DNA from: JAOUJD01 sp963811265
Lineage (GTDB): Bacteria; Pseudomonadota; Gammaproteobacteria; Burkholderiales; Burkholderiaceae_F
NCBI GenBank assembly: GCA_963811265.1
Contig: CAWEQS010000004.1
Coordinates: 71,715 to 135,714, forward strand
Length of the DNA: 64,000 nt
Direction: 5' to 3'
Shown here: positions 51,080 through 59,446 of the stretch, in pieces
How the letters are laid out: every line of letters starts with the position of its first letter
Numbering within the stretch: the stretch's first letter is position 1
The notes under the pieces: generated by a model
What the model saw: only the letters and a program-made list of their open reading frames with translations
Databases searched by the model: none
What the model was told of the DNA's origin: nothing
Program-made: the position numbers and the translations under genes

Positions 51080-52344
51080 CTACAGCTGCCGCGGCGCGCT
51101 GAAGGTGCCCGGCGACGTCGCCGACTGGTACATCACGTAGGCGCGGTTGCTGTCGCCGAGCAGGATCAGGTCGGTCAGCGTGTCGCCGTCGACGTCGATC
51201 GCGCTGATGCGCGACATCGGCACCGGCATGTCGATCGCGGCCGTCTGCGTGTAGCGGCCGGCGGCGGTCGGCGTCAGCAGGTTCGTGCGCGAGCGCCGCG
51301 TCGAGCCGACCAGGAAGGAGCCGGTCGTCGCCACCTCGGGCCGGGCGTCGCCGACGATGTTGGCGATCACGAAGCCGTCGAGCCCGCTCAGGCTCGCGAG
51401 GCTGGTGTCGACGACCGCCAGTTGTCCGAGCCCCAGTTGCAGGACCACCGAGATCTTCGGCTGGAACGCGCTCGACACGGCCGTGAAGCAGACGACGATG
51501 TCCTGCAGCGCGTTGCCGTCGACGTCGCCCACCGCGATTGCCTGCGCGTTCATGCCGACGTTCGTCGCCATCACGCGCCCGGGCGTCAGGAAGAACGACG
51601 ACGAGCCGGCGGCGTCGAACAGGGTCGAGTACGCCACGACCAGTTGCCCCGGCGAGTTCGCGGTCGCGCTCGTGTCGAGGATCGAATAGGCGACCAGGTC
51701 CAAGCGCCCGGAGCCGCCGACGTCGCCCGTGGCGACGCTCTGGACGCGTCCGGCCAGGTTCAGCAGGGACGGCGCCTGGAACGTCCCGCGCGAAGCGAGG
51801 CTCTGCAGGTACTGCGCGGCGCCGTCGCCGCCGCCCGGCACGCCCGCGGTCACGATGTCCGGCGCGATGTCGAGATTGGCGTCGGTGACGACGAAGTCGC
51901 TCGCCGACAGGCCGCTCGCGACGACGCGCGGCGCGAGAAAGCTGCCGCGGTTGTTCGCGTCCTGCAGCAGCAGGTACAGCACGTCGTCGTTGGCGCCCGA
52001 GCCGCCGATCACGTCGAGCACCAGCAGGTCGGGCGCGCCGTCGCCGTTGACGTCCCTGATCTTCAGCCGCCACGGGTAGCTGCCGACCCGGATCTCGAGG
52101 CGACGAACGTTCCTGGCGCGGTCTGGCGATAGATCTTCAGCGTGCCGTCGGACACGCCGAAGCTCTGCTGCAGCGTGGCGATGGTGACGATGTCGGTCCG
52201 GCCATCGCCGTCGAGGTCCGCGCCGGCGATGTCGGTCTGGATCCACGCGGAGGAGGTGGTGCCTCCGCCGGACGTTTCTTCCGCCGCGCCGCACCCGGCG
52301 AGCGCCGCTGCAATGGCCACGCAGGCCAGCCATCCACTACGCAT
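51080..52344 (-). CDS. FG-GAP/VCBS repeat lipoprotein (one frameshift)
   Basis: ATG 52344; about 420 residues. Lipobox AALAGC (Cys 18). Calcium-binding FG-GAP repeats occur throughout: ADLDGDGRTDIVTI, RDVNGDGAPDLLVLDV, TDANLDIAPDIVTA, GDVDGNALQDIVVCF, IDVDGDTLTDLILLGDS, each with the DxDxDGxxD-type loop, giving a seven-bladed propeller. A one-base shift near 52100 separates the first repeat from the rest. It is probably a surface or periplasmic adhesion or scaffold protein with no enzyme motif. Confidence 0.82.
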
Positions 52345-52444
52345 GTCACCACCCTTTTCCCGGCAGGTGATGACGTTCTAGCACCTTCCGTCGCGGGACG
52401 AGGGGCCCGCCTGCGAGCCCCTTGCCCAAGGTCAGCAACGGCCT

Positions 52445-52772
52445 TCAGTGGGCCGGCGCGGGCGCCTGCACTTCGCTGCGGGCCGGCTGCTTCCGCACTT
52501 CGACGTGCGGGGTGGCGCCGACGGCTGTCGTAGGTGAACGCCGAGGTGGCGGCGCCCGCGGGCCGGGTGGCGGCAGCCTTGGTCGCCGCGGCCGGCTTCG
52601 GCGCTTCGGCGGCCTTCGGCGCGGCGCTGGCGCGGCCGATCGTCACGACGGGCGTGGCACCCACGGCTTCGTACGTGAACGGGCCCGTGGCGGCTTCCAT
52701 CCGGGGGCCGGCATTCACCGACAGCGCGGTGGCGGCAAGGACGGCGGCAAGGGCAAGTTGGTTCGTGCGCAT
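52445..52772 (-). CDS. small secreted protein with duplicated FTYxAVGATP segment (one frameshift)
   Basis: ATG 52772. A signal peptide (LALAAVLAATALSVNAGP) is followed by FTYEAVGATPVVTIGRA, an Ala/Lys/Pro-rich linker, and, after a one-base shift near 52528, FTYDAVGATPHVEVRKQPA. Restoring the frame makes the second copy match the first and moves the stop to TGA 52445-52447. The reconstructed length is about 108 residues. I do not recognise it. It could be a periplasmic linker or peptide carrier. Confidence 0.6.
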
Positions 52773-52877
52773 ATCGACTCCTCTGGTGTGGCACTCCGGC
52801 CGTTGTGACCGGCGACTTGACGAGGCGTATCGTGCGCGGCATCCGGAAGAAAGATAAGACGCATCCAATCAGGAAAT

Positions 52878-53876
52878 ATGTCGATTCGTTCAAAAGCGGC
52901 GACCAGGCCGGTGGACGCGGGCTTCGACCTGCTCACCGACGTGATGGAGCAGGTTCGGCTGGAGGCGCCGGTGTTCTTCACGGCGGACCTCGCCGCGCCC
53001 TTCGGCATCTCGGTCGTGCGCGAAGGCCGCGCGCCCTTCTACGCGATGCGCTCGGGCGAGAGCCTCCTCAAGGTCGGCGACCGCGCCGAACGGAAGGTGC
53101 GCGCGGGCGACTTCATCCTGCTGCCCGGCGGCGCCCCGCACGTCGTTCGCTCGGGCCCCAAGGCGAAGGTCCTGCCCTTCGACCAGTGGCTGGCGACGCA
53201 CCCGATGGACCATCGCGGGTTCGTGCGCCACGCGGGCAGCGGCCCGGTCGTGCGCGTCACCGGCGGCTTCTTCGCCACGCAGTCGGTCCGCGCCAACCCG
53301 CTGTTCGCGGCGCTGCCGCCGGTGATCCACCTGCGCGGAGCCGACCCGCACGTGCAGCGGTGGCTGCAGCCGACGCTCGCCTTCATCGACGCCGAGATCG
53401 CGTCGGACCAGCAGGGCGCCCGCACGGTGCTGCGGCGGATGGCCGACGTGCTGTTCATCCAGGCGGTGCGCGCGCACGTCGCGGGGCAGGACCGGCGCAC
53501 GCGCGGCTGGCTGCGCGGCCTGACCGACAAGCGGATCGCCCGCGCGCTGGCGGCGATCCACGAGCACTTCGCCGAGCCGTGGACGCTCGACACGCTGGCG
53601 CACGAGGCGGGGATGTCGCGCACCGCGTTCGCGGTGACCTTCAGGGAACTGGTCGGCGAGTCGCCGATGGCGTACCTGCAGCGCTGGCGCGTGCTGCGCG
53701 CGGCGAACGCGCTGCGCACCGAAGGGCTGAGCCTGACGCGCGCGGCCGAGGCGGTCGGCTACCAGTCGGACGCGGTGTTCGCGAAGGCGTTCAAGCGGGT
53801 GACCGGCGAGTCGCCGGGGCGCTACCGGCGCGGCGAGACGCCGTCGCTCAGCGTGCAGTTGCCGCGGACCGCTTGA
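52878..53876 (+). CDS. AraC family transcriptional regulator (cupin_6 sensor domain)
   Basis: 332 residues, ATG 52878. The N-terminal cupin (about 15-200) has AGDFILLPGGAPHVVRSG. The C-terminal AraC/XylS helix-turn-helix pair (about 225-320) has WTLDTLAHEAGMSRTAFAVTFRELVGESPMAYLQRWRV and AAEAVGYQSDAVFAKAFKRVTGESPGRYR. This cupin_6-AraC form responds to small metabolites or stress. Its 3' end overlaps the convergent acyltransferase by 29 bp. A target gene is not evident. Confidence 0.9.
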   Translation: MSIRSKAATRPVDAGFDLLTDVMEQVRLEAPVFFTADLAAPFGISVVREGRAPFYAMRSGESLLKVGDRAERKVRAGDFILLPGGAPHVVRSGPKAKVLPFDQWLATHPMDHRGFVRHAGSGPVVRVTGGFFATQSVRANPLFAALPPVIHLRGADPHVQRWLQPTLAFIDAEIASDQQGARTVLRRMADVLFIQAVRAHVAGQDRRTRGWLRGLTDKRIARALAAIHEHFAEPWTLDTLAHEAGMSRTAFAVTFRELVGESPMAYLQRWRVLRAANALRTEGLSLTRAAEAVGYQSDAVFAKAFKRVTGESPGRYRRGETPSLSVQLPRTA

Positions 53877-54730
53877 GTTCGCCGAGCAGCGCGTCCTTGT
53901 CGGTCCAGAGCGAGTTCACCCACTCCTGCATGCGGCCGCGGAACGCCTTGTCGGCCAGGTAGTCGCCCACCATCAGTTCCTGCGGGATTTCGCGCTGCCG
54001 CACGCGCACGGTCACCGCGCGCATCTGGCCGCTCAGGATGTCCCAGAAGGTCGGCGGCCCGTCCGGATAGACGATCGTCACGTCGAGCATCCGGTGGAAC
54101 TGGCCGCCGAGCGTGGTCAGCGCGGTCGCGATGCCGCCCACCTTCGGCTTCAGCAGGTGCCGGTAGGGCGAGTGCTGCCGGTCGTGCTTCTCCTGCGTGA
54201 AGCGCGTGCCCTCGAGGAAGTTGATGACCGAGGTCGGCACCACGCGGAACTTCTCGCACGCCTTGCGCGCGCGCTCGAGGTCCTTCGGGCCGGAGCTGCC
54301 GCCCTTGCGCTGCATGAACGGGAAGTCGAGCGCCCACCACGCCAGCCCGATCACCGGCACGTAGATCAGCTGGCGCTTGAGGAAGAACTTCAGCATCGGG
54401 ATGCGCCGGTTGAAGATCTTCTGCAGCACCAGGATGTCGACCCAGCTCTGGTGGTTGCTGGCCACGAGGTACCAGCCCTTCGGGTCGAGGCCGTCGTCGC
54501 CCTGCACGTCCCAGCGGACGTCGCCGACCACGCCGATCCACCAGTTGTTCATCGGCGATCCATTCGGTGGCGATCGCGTTCAGCGCGCGGTCGGTCACGT
54601 GGCGCACGGCCGTGAACGGCAGCAGCAGCTTGGCGAGCGCGAACGGGACCATCGCGGAGACGAGGATCAGGACGTTCAGCGCGAGCGTGACCGACGCGAA
54701 CACGCCCTTGGCGGTGGAAACGATCGACAT
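53848..54730 (-). CDS. acyltransferase of the PlsC/YihG type (one frameshift)
   Basis: ATG 54730. A membrane segment (LALNVLILVSAMVPFALAKLLLPF) is followed, after a one-base shift near 54550 (ATEWIA joined to MNNWWIG), by the acyltransferase domain: SNHQSWVDIL carries the HxxxxD motif and INFLEGTRF is motif III. About 293 residues after joining. These enzymes acylate lysophosphatidic acid or similar glycerophospholipids at the inner membrane. The C-terminus ends in LKRSAATAR. Confidence 0.85.
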
Positions 54731-54966
54731 GGCGCGAAGCTTACGGAAAGCGCGCCGGCCAGTCCTCCCCCGGCGTTTGACGCACGGCAATCCCGCGCGG
54801 CGCCGGCGGCCCTGCACGAAACGCGCGCGCGCATCGAAACTGTCCACACAAACGCCCGCGCTCGTCCTACACTCGCGCCCGCAACAGCGGTGCGCGCGGA
54901 GACGCACCGAACAGACAACAAGAACAGACCGCGAAGCGCAGCAATCTTCACGGCCAAAGGTGGGCA

Positions 54967-56103
54967 TTGAGTCACGGGCAGTTCAATCTTTTCGATTCAC
55001 CCGTCGCTGCCGCGGAGCTCGTCTCCACGCGGTACAGGCACACCGCCCTCTTCGGAAAGCGCGTTCGCTGGCTTCCCCCCCATCGGCTGATCCCCTCGTT
55101 CGCGAGCGCGGACGGCCAGTGCGCGATCTACCGCCGTCGTTCGCAGATCCAGCTCTCCGAATCGACGGACACCTCCCCGCTCACGCATCCGGCGAACTTC
55201 TCCATCGCCACCACCGGCATGCGGGCGCGGGTCGACGAGTTCGGCTTCGTGCGCCTCGACCGCCCGGCCCGCGTCGAGCCGCGCGGCCCGGTGGGCGACC
55301 TCGACCAGATGCACAGCATCGAACGCGAGGTTGCCGAGGCGGTCTGCCGGCAGATGAACCAGCACGTCGACGCGATCGGCGAGGCGTATCGCTACACCCC
55401 GCCGCCGACGGCCCAGCTGGTGCCGCTGTCGGCGCGTCCGTACTCGGAGCTGCCGCCGGCGCCGCCGAAGAAGCGGCAAGGCTCGCATCGCACGCTGGAC
55501 GAGATCAACGCCTACCTCGACGCGCGCGCCGCGTGGCTCAAGCGCCGCTTCGCGTGGGAGAACGGCCAGCGCGCCATCCGCGAACTGAGCGAGCGCGCGG
55601 CCGCGGGCCATCCCGCGGCGATGAGCGCGCACCTGGTCAGCTGCCTGCAGGACGTCCTGTGGCCGGTGCCGATCTTCATGAACTACGGCTTCATCGACAG
55701 CGAGGAAGTCCGCTTCGACGTGCGCATCCCGGCGGTCGCGGAACTGCCCGATCGCGAAGCGACCGTCGGCTACGGCCACCGCATCGCCGTCAAGCCGATG
55801 ACGCCGGTGCGGCAGGCCATGCTGCACAACCGCCACGCGTTCGGGCTCGTCGTGCGGCTGCTCGGCGAAGCGTTCGCGGCGCTGCCGACGATCAAGCGCG
55901 TGGTCGTCAGCGGCTACCAGATGCCGACTCTCGGGCTGCCGAGCTACATGATCTCGGTGATGGCCGAGCGGCGCATCTGGACGATGCTGTACGCGGAGAA
56001 GTGGATCACCGAGGGCCCGCCGGAGCGCGCGATGCGGCCGCTCGGCGGCCGCTACAAGCTCACCGGCCTCGGCGCGTTCACGCCGATCGATCCCTTCGGC
56101 TGA
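54967..56103 (+). CDS. hypothetical protein, 378 aa
   Basis: TTG 54967 preceded by AAAGGTGGG is the only start with a good ribosome-binding site; an internal ATG lies at about residue 85. I do not recognise the protein. The first 55 residues are basic and Arg-rich. The middle is helical (ARAAWLKRRFAWENGQRAIRELSERAAAG), and the end is a mixed alpha/beta domain: VRFDVRIPAVAELP, MTPVRQAMLHNRHAFGLVVRLL, LPTIKRVVVSGYQMP, ending AFTPIDPFG. That last domain loosely resembles, from memory, the C-terminal module of bacterial restriction-type proteins; this is weak. Confidence 0.6.
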   Translation: MSHGQFNLFDSPVAAAELVSTRYRHTALFGKRVRWLPPHRLIPSFASADGQCAIYRRRSQIQLSESTDTSPLTHPANFSIATTGMRARVDEFGFVRLDRPARVEPRGPVGDLDQMHSIEREVAEAVCRQMNQHVDAIGEAYRYTPPPTAQLVPLSARPYSELPPAPPKKRQGSHRTLDEINAYLDARAAWLKRRFAWENGQRAIRELSERAAAGHPAAMSAHLVSCLQDVLWPVPIFMNYGFIDSEEVRFDVRIPAVAELPDREATVGYGHRIAVKPMTPVRQAMLHNRHAFGLVVRLLGEAFAALPTIKRVVVSGYQMPTLGLPSYMISVMAERRIWTMLYAEKWITEGPPERAMRPLGGRYKLTGLGAFTPIDPFG

Positions 56104-56273
56104 GGCTCGTCGTGCCGGCGCCGCTTCAGGCGCCGAATGCGCACCGCCGGCAATCGCTGCGCCGGACGTCGCACGGCGAACAGGGGGGAGGTTCGCGCTG
56201 CGACGCCGGCTCGAGGCAGCGATTCCCGGGGGCACGGGAAGTGGAATACTCCGCCCTTCGACAGGAGCTTCCA

Positions 56274-56918
56274 ATGACGCGGTTGTGGTTCGCACTTGTG
56301 ATTACGGCCGTCGCGGCCGCCGCGGCGGCGCAGACGCCGCACACGCACGAGCACGGCTTCGGCGGGGCGGAGCACTGGGCCAAGGTGTTCGACGATCCGG
56401 CGCGCGACGCCTGGCAGAAGCCGCACGAGGTGATCCAGGCGCTGAAGCTCGCGCCCGACGCCGTTGTGGCCGACATCGGCGCCGGCACCGGCTACTTCGC
56501 GGTCCGCCTCGCGCACATGACGCCGCAGGGCCGCGTCTACGCCGTCGACACCGAGCCCGACATGGTCAAGTACCTCGGCGAGCGCGCGCAGAAGTCCGGC
56601 GTGAAGAACCTGGTGCCGGTGCAGGGCGCGCCCGCCGACCCGAAGCTGCCCGAGACGGTCGACCTCGTGCTGATGGTCGACGTCTACCACCACATCGACC
56701 AGCGCGCCGCGTACTTCCGGAAGCTCGCGGGCTCCCTGAAGCCGGGCGGCGCGGTCGCGATCGTCGACTTCACGAAGGAGTCGCCGGTCGGTCCGCCGCC
56801 GGCGTCGCGCATCGCCGCGAGCGAAGTGAAGGCGGAGATGAAGGCCGCCGGCTACGCGCTCGCGGCCGAGCACGCGTTCCTGCCGCACCAGTACTTCCTG
56901 GTGTTCAGGCCGCGCTGA
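56274..56918 (+). CDS. class I SAM-dependent methyltransferase with signal peptide
   Basis: 214 residues from ATG 56274 with AGGAG upstream. The N-terminus (LWFALVITAVAAAAAAQ) looks like a signal peptide, followed by a His-rich stretch (TPHTHEHGFGGAEHWAKVF). SAM motif: VVADIGAGTGYFAVRLA; VYAVDTEPDM and LVLMVDVYHHI are the second and third motifs. The substrate is unknown. A secreted methyltransferase is odd because SAM is cytosolic; the hydrophobic N-terminus could instead be a membrane anchor with the domain inside. Confidence 0.85.
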   Translation: MTRLWFALVITAVAAAAAAQTPHTHEHGFGGAEHWAKVFDDPARDAWQKPHEVIQALKLAPDAVVADIGAGTGYFAVRLAHMTPQGRVYAVDTEPDMVKYLGERAQKSGVKNLVPVQGAPADPKLPETVDLVLMVDVYHHIDQRAAYFRKLAGSLKPGGAVAIVDFTKESPVGPPPASRIAASEVKAEMKAAGYALAAEHAFLPHQYFLVFRPR

Positions 56919-56978
56919 ACAGCCCCGTTGCCCGGGCGCAATGCGATGAAGCACGTCGCGGGCGCGCGTTATGACCCG

Positions 56979-56992
56979 TTGACGGTCATCAA
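56979..56992. promoter_or_regulatory. FNR/CRP-family-like box upstream of the PRPP synthetase operon
   Basis: TTGAC-GGTC-ATCAA fits the FNR-type inverted repeat with one mismatch between arms; it sits within a longer perfect inverted repeat (CCCGTTGA, six bases, TCAACGGG, 56975-56996). A possible -10 lies at about 57006-57018. It ends 59 bp before the acidic-protein gene that leads the PRPP synthetase gene. Confidence 0.55.
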
Positions 56993-57051
56993 CGGGCAGG
57001 ACGCTCATACTCCTAGCGTGAAGTGAACGCAGTTCAACGGCAGGAGAAGTC

Positions 57052-57336
57052 ATGACACGGCCAGACAGCACCAGGCAGGCGGCGCCCTCGCGCGAAGAGC
57101 CGCGCGCGCCCGGCGACGACGAGAGCTCACGCGTGGTCGCCCGGCCGGACGGGTTCTACTGGGTCGCCGACGACGGCCACCAGGAATTCGGCCCGTTCCC
57201 CACCGCGATGGACGCGCTGCTCGCGTTGCGCTCGGGGATCGACACCGGACTCGAGCCCGACGAGACCCTGGAGGAAGCGGAGGAAGAGATCGGCTTCGTC
57301 GACCCGAAGGCCGACGACCGCGTGCCCGGGGAGTAG
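57052..57336 (+). CDS. small acidic hypothetical protein, 94 aa
   Basis: ATG 57052 with GGAGAA upstream. Polar, disordered N-terminus (about 28 residues), then a short motif DGFYWVADDGHQEFGPF that I have seen in small proteobacterial proteins of unknown function, then a very acidic helix (EPDETLEEAEEEIGFVDPK). It is cytosolic. It is 15 bp upstream of the PRPP synthetase gene and presumably on the same FNR-box-controlled transcript. Confidence 0.7.
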   Translation: MTRPDSTRQAAPSREEPRAPGDDESSRVVARPDGFYWVADDGHQEFGPFPTAMDALLALRSGIDTGLEPDETLEEAEEEIGFVDPKADDRVPGE

Positions 57337-57351
57337 GCGGAGCACGTTCCG

Positions 57352-58299
57352 ATGCTGCTGTTCGCCCTCGACGCGACCCGCGATTTCGGCGCGCGCGTCG
57401 CCAGCGCGCTCGGCGAGCCGCTGGCGCGGCACGAGGAGCGCACGTTCGAGGACGCGGAACACAAGATCCGCCCCTTGGTCGATCCCATCGGCCAGGACTG
57501 CGTGGTCGTGCAGAGCCTGCACGGCGAGCCGGGCGTCAGCGGCGACGACAAGCTGGTCCGCCTGCTGATGTTCATCGCGGCGCTGCGCGACCACGGCGCG
57601 CGCCGCATCGTCGCGGTCGTTCCCTACCTCGCCTATGCGCGCAAGGACCGGCGGACGCAACCGTTCGACCCGGTGTCGATCCGCGTCGTGGCGCAATTGT
57701 TCGAGGCGGTTCGATGCGACGCGCTGGTCACGCTCGAGGCGCACAACGTCGCCGCGTTCGACAACGCCTTCCGCCTGCGCGCGGTCACGCTGTCGCCGAA
57801 CGCGCTGTTCAGCGCCGCGGCGCTGGAACTCGTCGGTGACGAGCCGATCGCGGTCGCCTCGCCCGACGTCGGCGGCGTCAAGCGCGCGCAGCTCTGGCGC
57901 GAGGCGCTCCAGAAGACGCTCCAGCGGCCGGTGGCGCAGGCCTTCGTCGACAAGCGGCGCGCCCTGGGCGTGGTCAGCGGCGGCGAGATCGTCACCGGCG
58001 ACATCGCCGGCGCGACCGTGCTGATCGTCGATGACCTGATCGCGACCTTCGGCACGATCGAGCGCGCCGCCGGCGCGCTGCTCAAGGCCGGCGCGCGCCG
58101 CGTGCTCGCCTTCGCGGCGCACGGGCTGTTCGTCAGCCCCGCCGCCGACGTGCTCGAGCGCACCGCGGTCGAGCGCGTCTTCATCACCGACACCGTGCCC
58201 CCATTCCGCCTCGACGAGCGGCCCGCGCGCGGGCGCGTCAGCGTGCTGCCGTGCGCGGCGCTGTTCGCCGACGCGATCCGGCACGAACTCAAGGTCTAG
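57352..58299 (+). CDS. divergent ribose-phosphate pyrophosphokinase (PRPP synthetase family)
   Basis: 315 residues, ATG 57352. The family core is clear: VVVQSLHG, VVPYLAYARKDRR and FVDKRR (catalytic flexible loop). The PRPP/R5P loop reads VLIVDDLIATFGTI, where canonical PRPP synthetases have DDxIDTGGT: the conserved second Asp is Ala and the Gly-Gly is Phe-Gly. This may alter ribose-5-phosphate binding or make it a different diphosphotransferase. It stands beside nicotinate and orphan phosphoribosyltransferase genes that use PRPP. It overlaps the convergent kinase gene by 4 bp. Confidence 0.85.
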   Translation: MLLFALDATRDFGARVASALGEPLARHEERTFEDAEHKIRPLVDPIGQDCVVVQSLHGEPGVSGDDKLVRLLMFIAALRDHGARRIVAVVPYLAYARKDRRTQPFDPVSIRVVAQLFEAVRCDALVTLEAHNVAAFDNAFRLRAVTLSPNALFSAAALELVGDEPIAVASPDVGGVKRAQLWREALQKTLQRPVAQAFVDKRRALGVVSGGEIVTGDIAGATVLIVDDLIATFGTIERAAGALLKAGARRVLAFAAHGLFVSPAADVLERTAVERVFITDTVPPFRLDERPARGRVSVLPCAALFADAIRHELKV

Positions 58300-59321
58300 C
58301 CCAGCGCACGCAGCGCCGTCGTCGCCTCGGCGAGGTAGCGCGCGGCCTGCGGCAGCCAGTGCTCCGGCCGCCGCGGATGCGGATCGAGCAGGTGCGCTGC
58401 CGTCAGCCGGGCGCGCAGCAGCGCGCGGTGGACGCTGTACAGCGCCAGCACGGCAGGCGGCGGCGCGTCGTCGAGCGCCTGCGCCACGTGCGCCAGCAGC
58501 CGCGGCTCGATCCACGGCGCGCCCAGCAGCCGGGACTCGAGGCCGAGGAAGGCGAGTTCGTCGAACGGATCGACCTCGCGCAGCTGCGCATTGAACTCGA
58601 GGCAGTCGATGACCACGGGGATCCCGTCGAGGGCGATGTGCTCCGGCCGCAGGTCGCCGTGGCCTTCGCGCACGTGGCCCCCCTCGGCGCGGTCGCGCAG
58701 CGCGGCCGCGTGCCGCCCGCGGGCCGCGTCGACCGCATCGAGCACCGGCGCGGCCTCGAGGGACGCAAAGCGCGGCAGCGTCAGCACCGCGCGGTTGGCC
58801 GCCTGCAGCGCCTCGAACCGCCCACGGTAGTCGTCGCCCGAGACCTGTACGCGGCGCGCTTCGCAGAAGAAGCGCGCCAGCCGGTCCCCGAGGCGGTCGA
58901 TGTCGGCCGGGCTCACCGTGCCTGCACGTATCGCGACGTCCAGCATCCGCGCGGCCGGGAGGCGGCGCATCGCGACCAGCCAGTCGACCGCCTCCGCGCC
59001 CGCCTGCGGGCCGACCGCCAGCGTCCCGTCGGCGCGCGCCACCAGCGGCAGCACGCCGTCGTAGACGTCCGGCGCCAGCCGCCGGTTCAACCGGACCTCT
59101 TCGCCGCAGTTGAGCGCGCGCAGGGCCACGGTGGAGAAGTCGAGGAAATCGGTCCGGACCGGCTTCTTCAGCTTCAGGACGCGGTCGCCGGCGGCGAACA
59201 GCCAGGACATGTGGGTTTCGACCACCTCCGGCTGCACTCCTCCATGGGCGGCGGGCGATGCCAGGAAGCGGACCTTGTCCTCGGTCGAGACCGCGCGCGG
59301 AGAGGGGAATCCGGGCTGCAT
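58296..59321 (-). CDS. aminoglycoside-phosphotransferase-like kinase (COG2187 type)
   Basis: 341 residues from ATG 59321. APH/choline-kinase fold: LKLKKPVRTDFLDFS carries the ATP-binding Lys, EGHGDLRPEHIAL the catalytic Asp (Brenner motif) and VIDCLEFN the metal Asp. The substrate is unknown; members of this group often accompany AAA ATPases and are not antibiotic-resistance enzymes. It is divergent from the hydrolase-RtcB operon; the shared 125-bp gap holds an FNR-like box 30 bp upstream of this start. Confidence 0.8.
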   Translation of the reverse strand: MQPGFPSPRAVSTEDKVRFLASPAAHGGVQPEVVETHMSWLFAAGDRVLKLKKPVRTDFLDFSTVALRALNCGEEVRLNRRLAPDVYDGVLPLVARADGTLAVGPQAGAEAVDWLVAMRRLPAARMLDVAIRAGTVSPADIDRLGDRLARFFCEARRVQVSGDDYRGRFEALQAANRAVLTLPRFASLEAAPVLDAVDAARGRHAAALRDRAEGGHVREGHGDLRPEHIALDGIPVVIDCLEFNAQLREVDPFDELAFLGLESRLLGAPWIEPRLLAHVAQALDDAPPPAVLALYSVHRALLRARLTAAHLLDPHPRRPEHWLPQAARYLAEATTALRALG

Positions 59322-59351
59322 GGGGAGAGTGCCTTGCTCGCCGGCGCGCCG

Positions 59352-59365
59352 TTGACCGCCGTCAA
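59352..59365. promoter_or_regulatory. FNR/CRP-family-like box upstream of the hydrolase-pncB-archease-rtcB operon
   Basis: TTGAC-CGCC-GTCAA is a perfect inverted repeat in FNR layout. It ends 81 bp before ATG 59447 and 30 bp upstream of the divergent kinase start. For the rightward operon a start site near 59400 would put the box near -41.5, the usual activating position. Confidence 0.6.
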
Positions 59366-59446
59366 GGGCCAACCCGCCGCGCCACCGATGCTGGATTTGT
59401 ACACGTGTGTGTCGCGCGGCGCTTGCGCCTGCGGCAAGGAGACCCC

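Noticed and set aside
54777..54790. TTGAC-GCAC-GGCAA, a possible fourth FNR-like box upstream of the acyltransferase
   Set aside because: The second arm has a mismatch at a conserved base, and the gene is not a likely target; too weak to list as a site.
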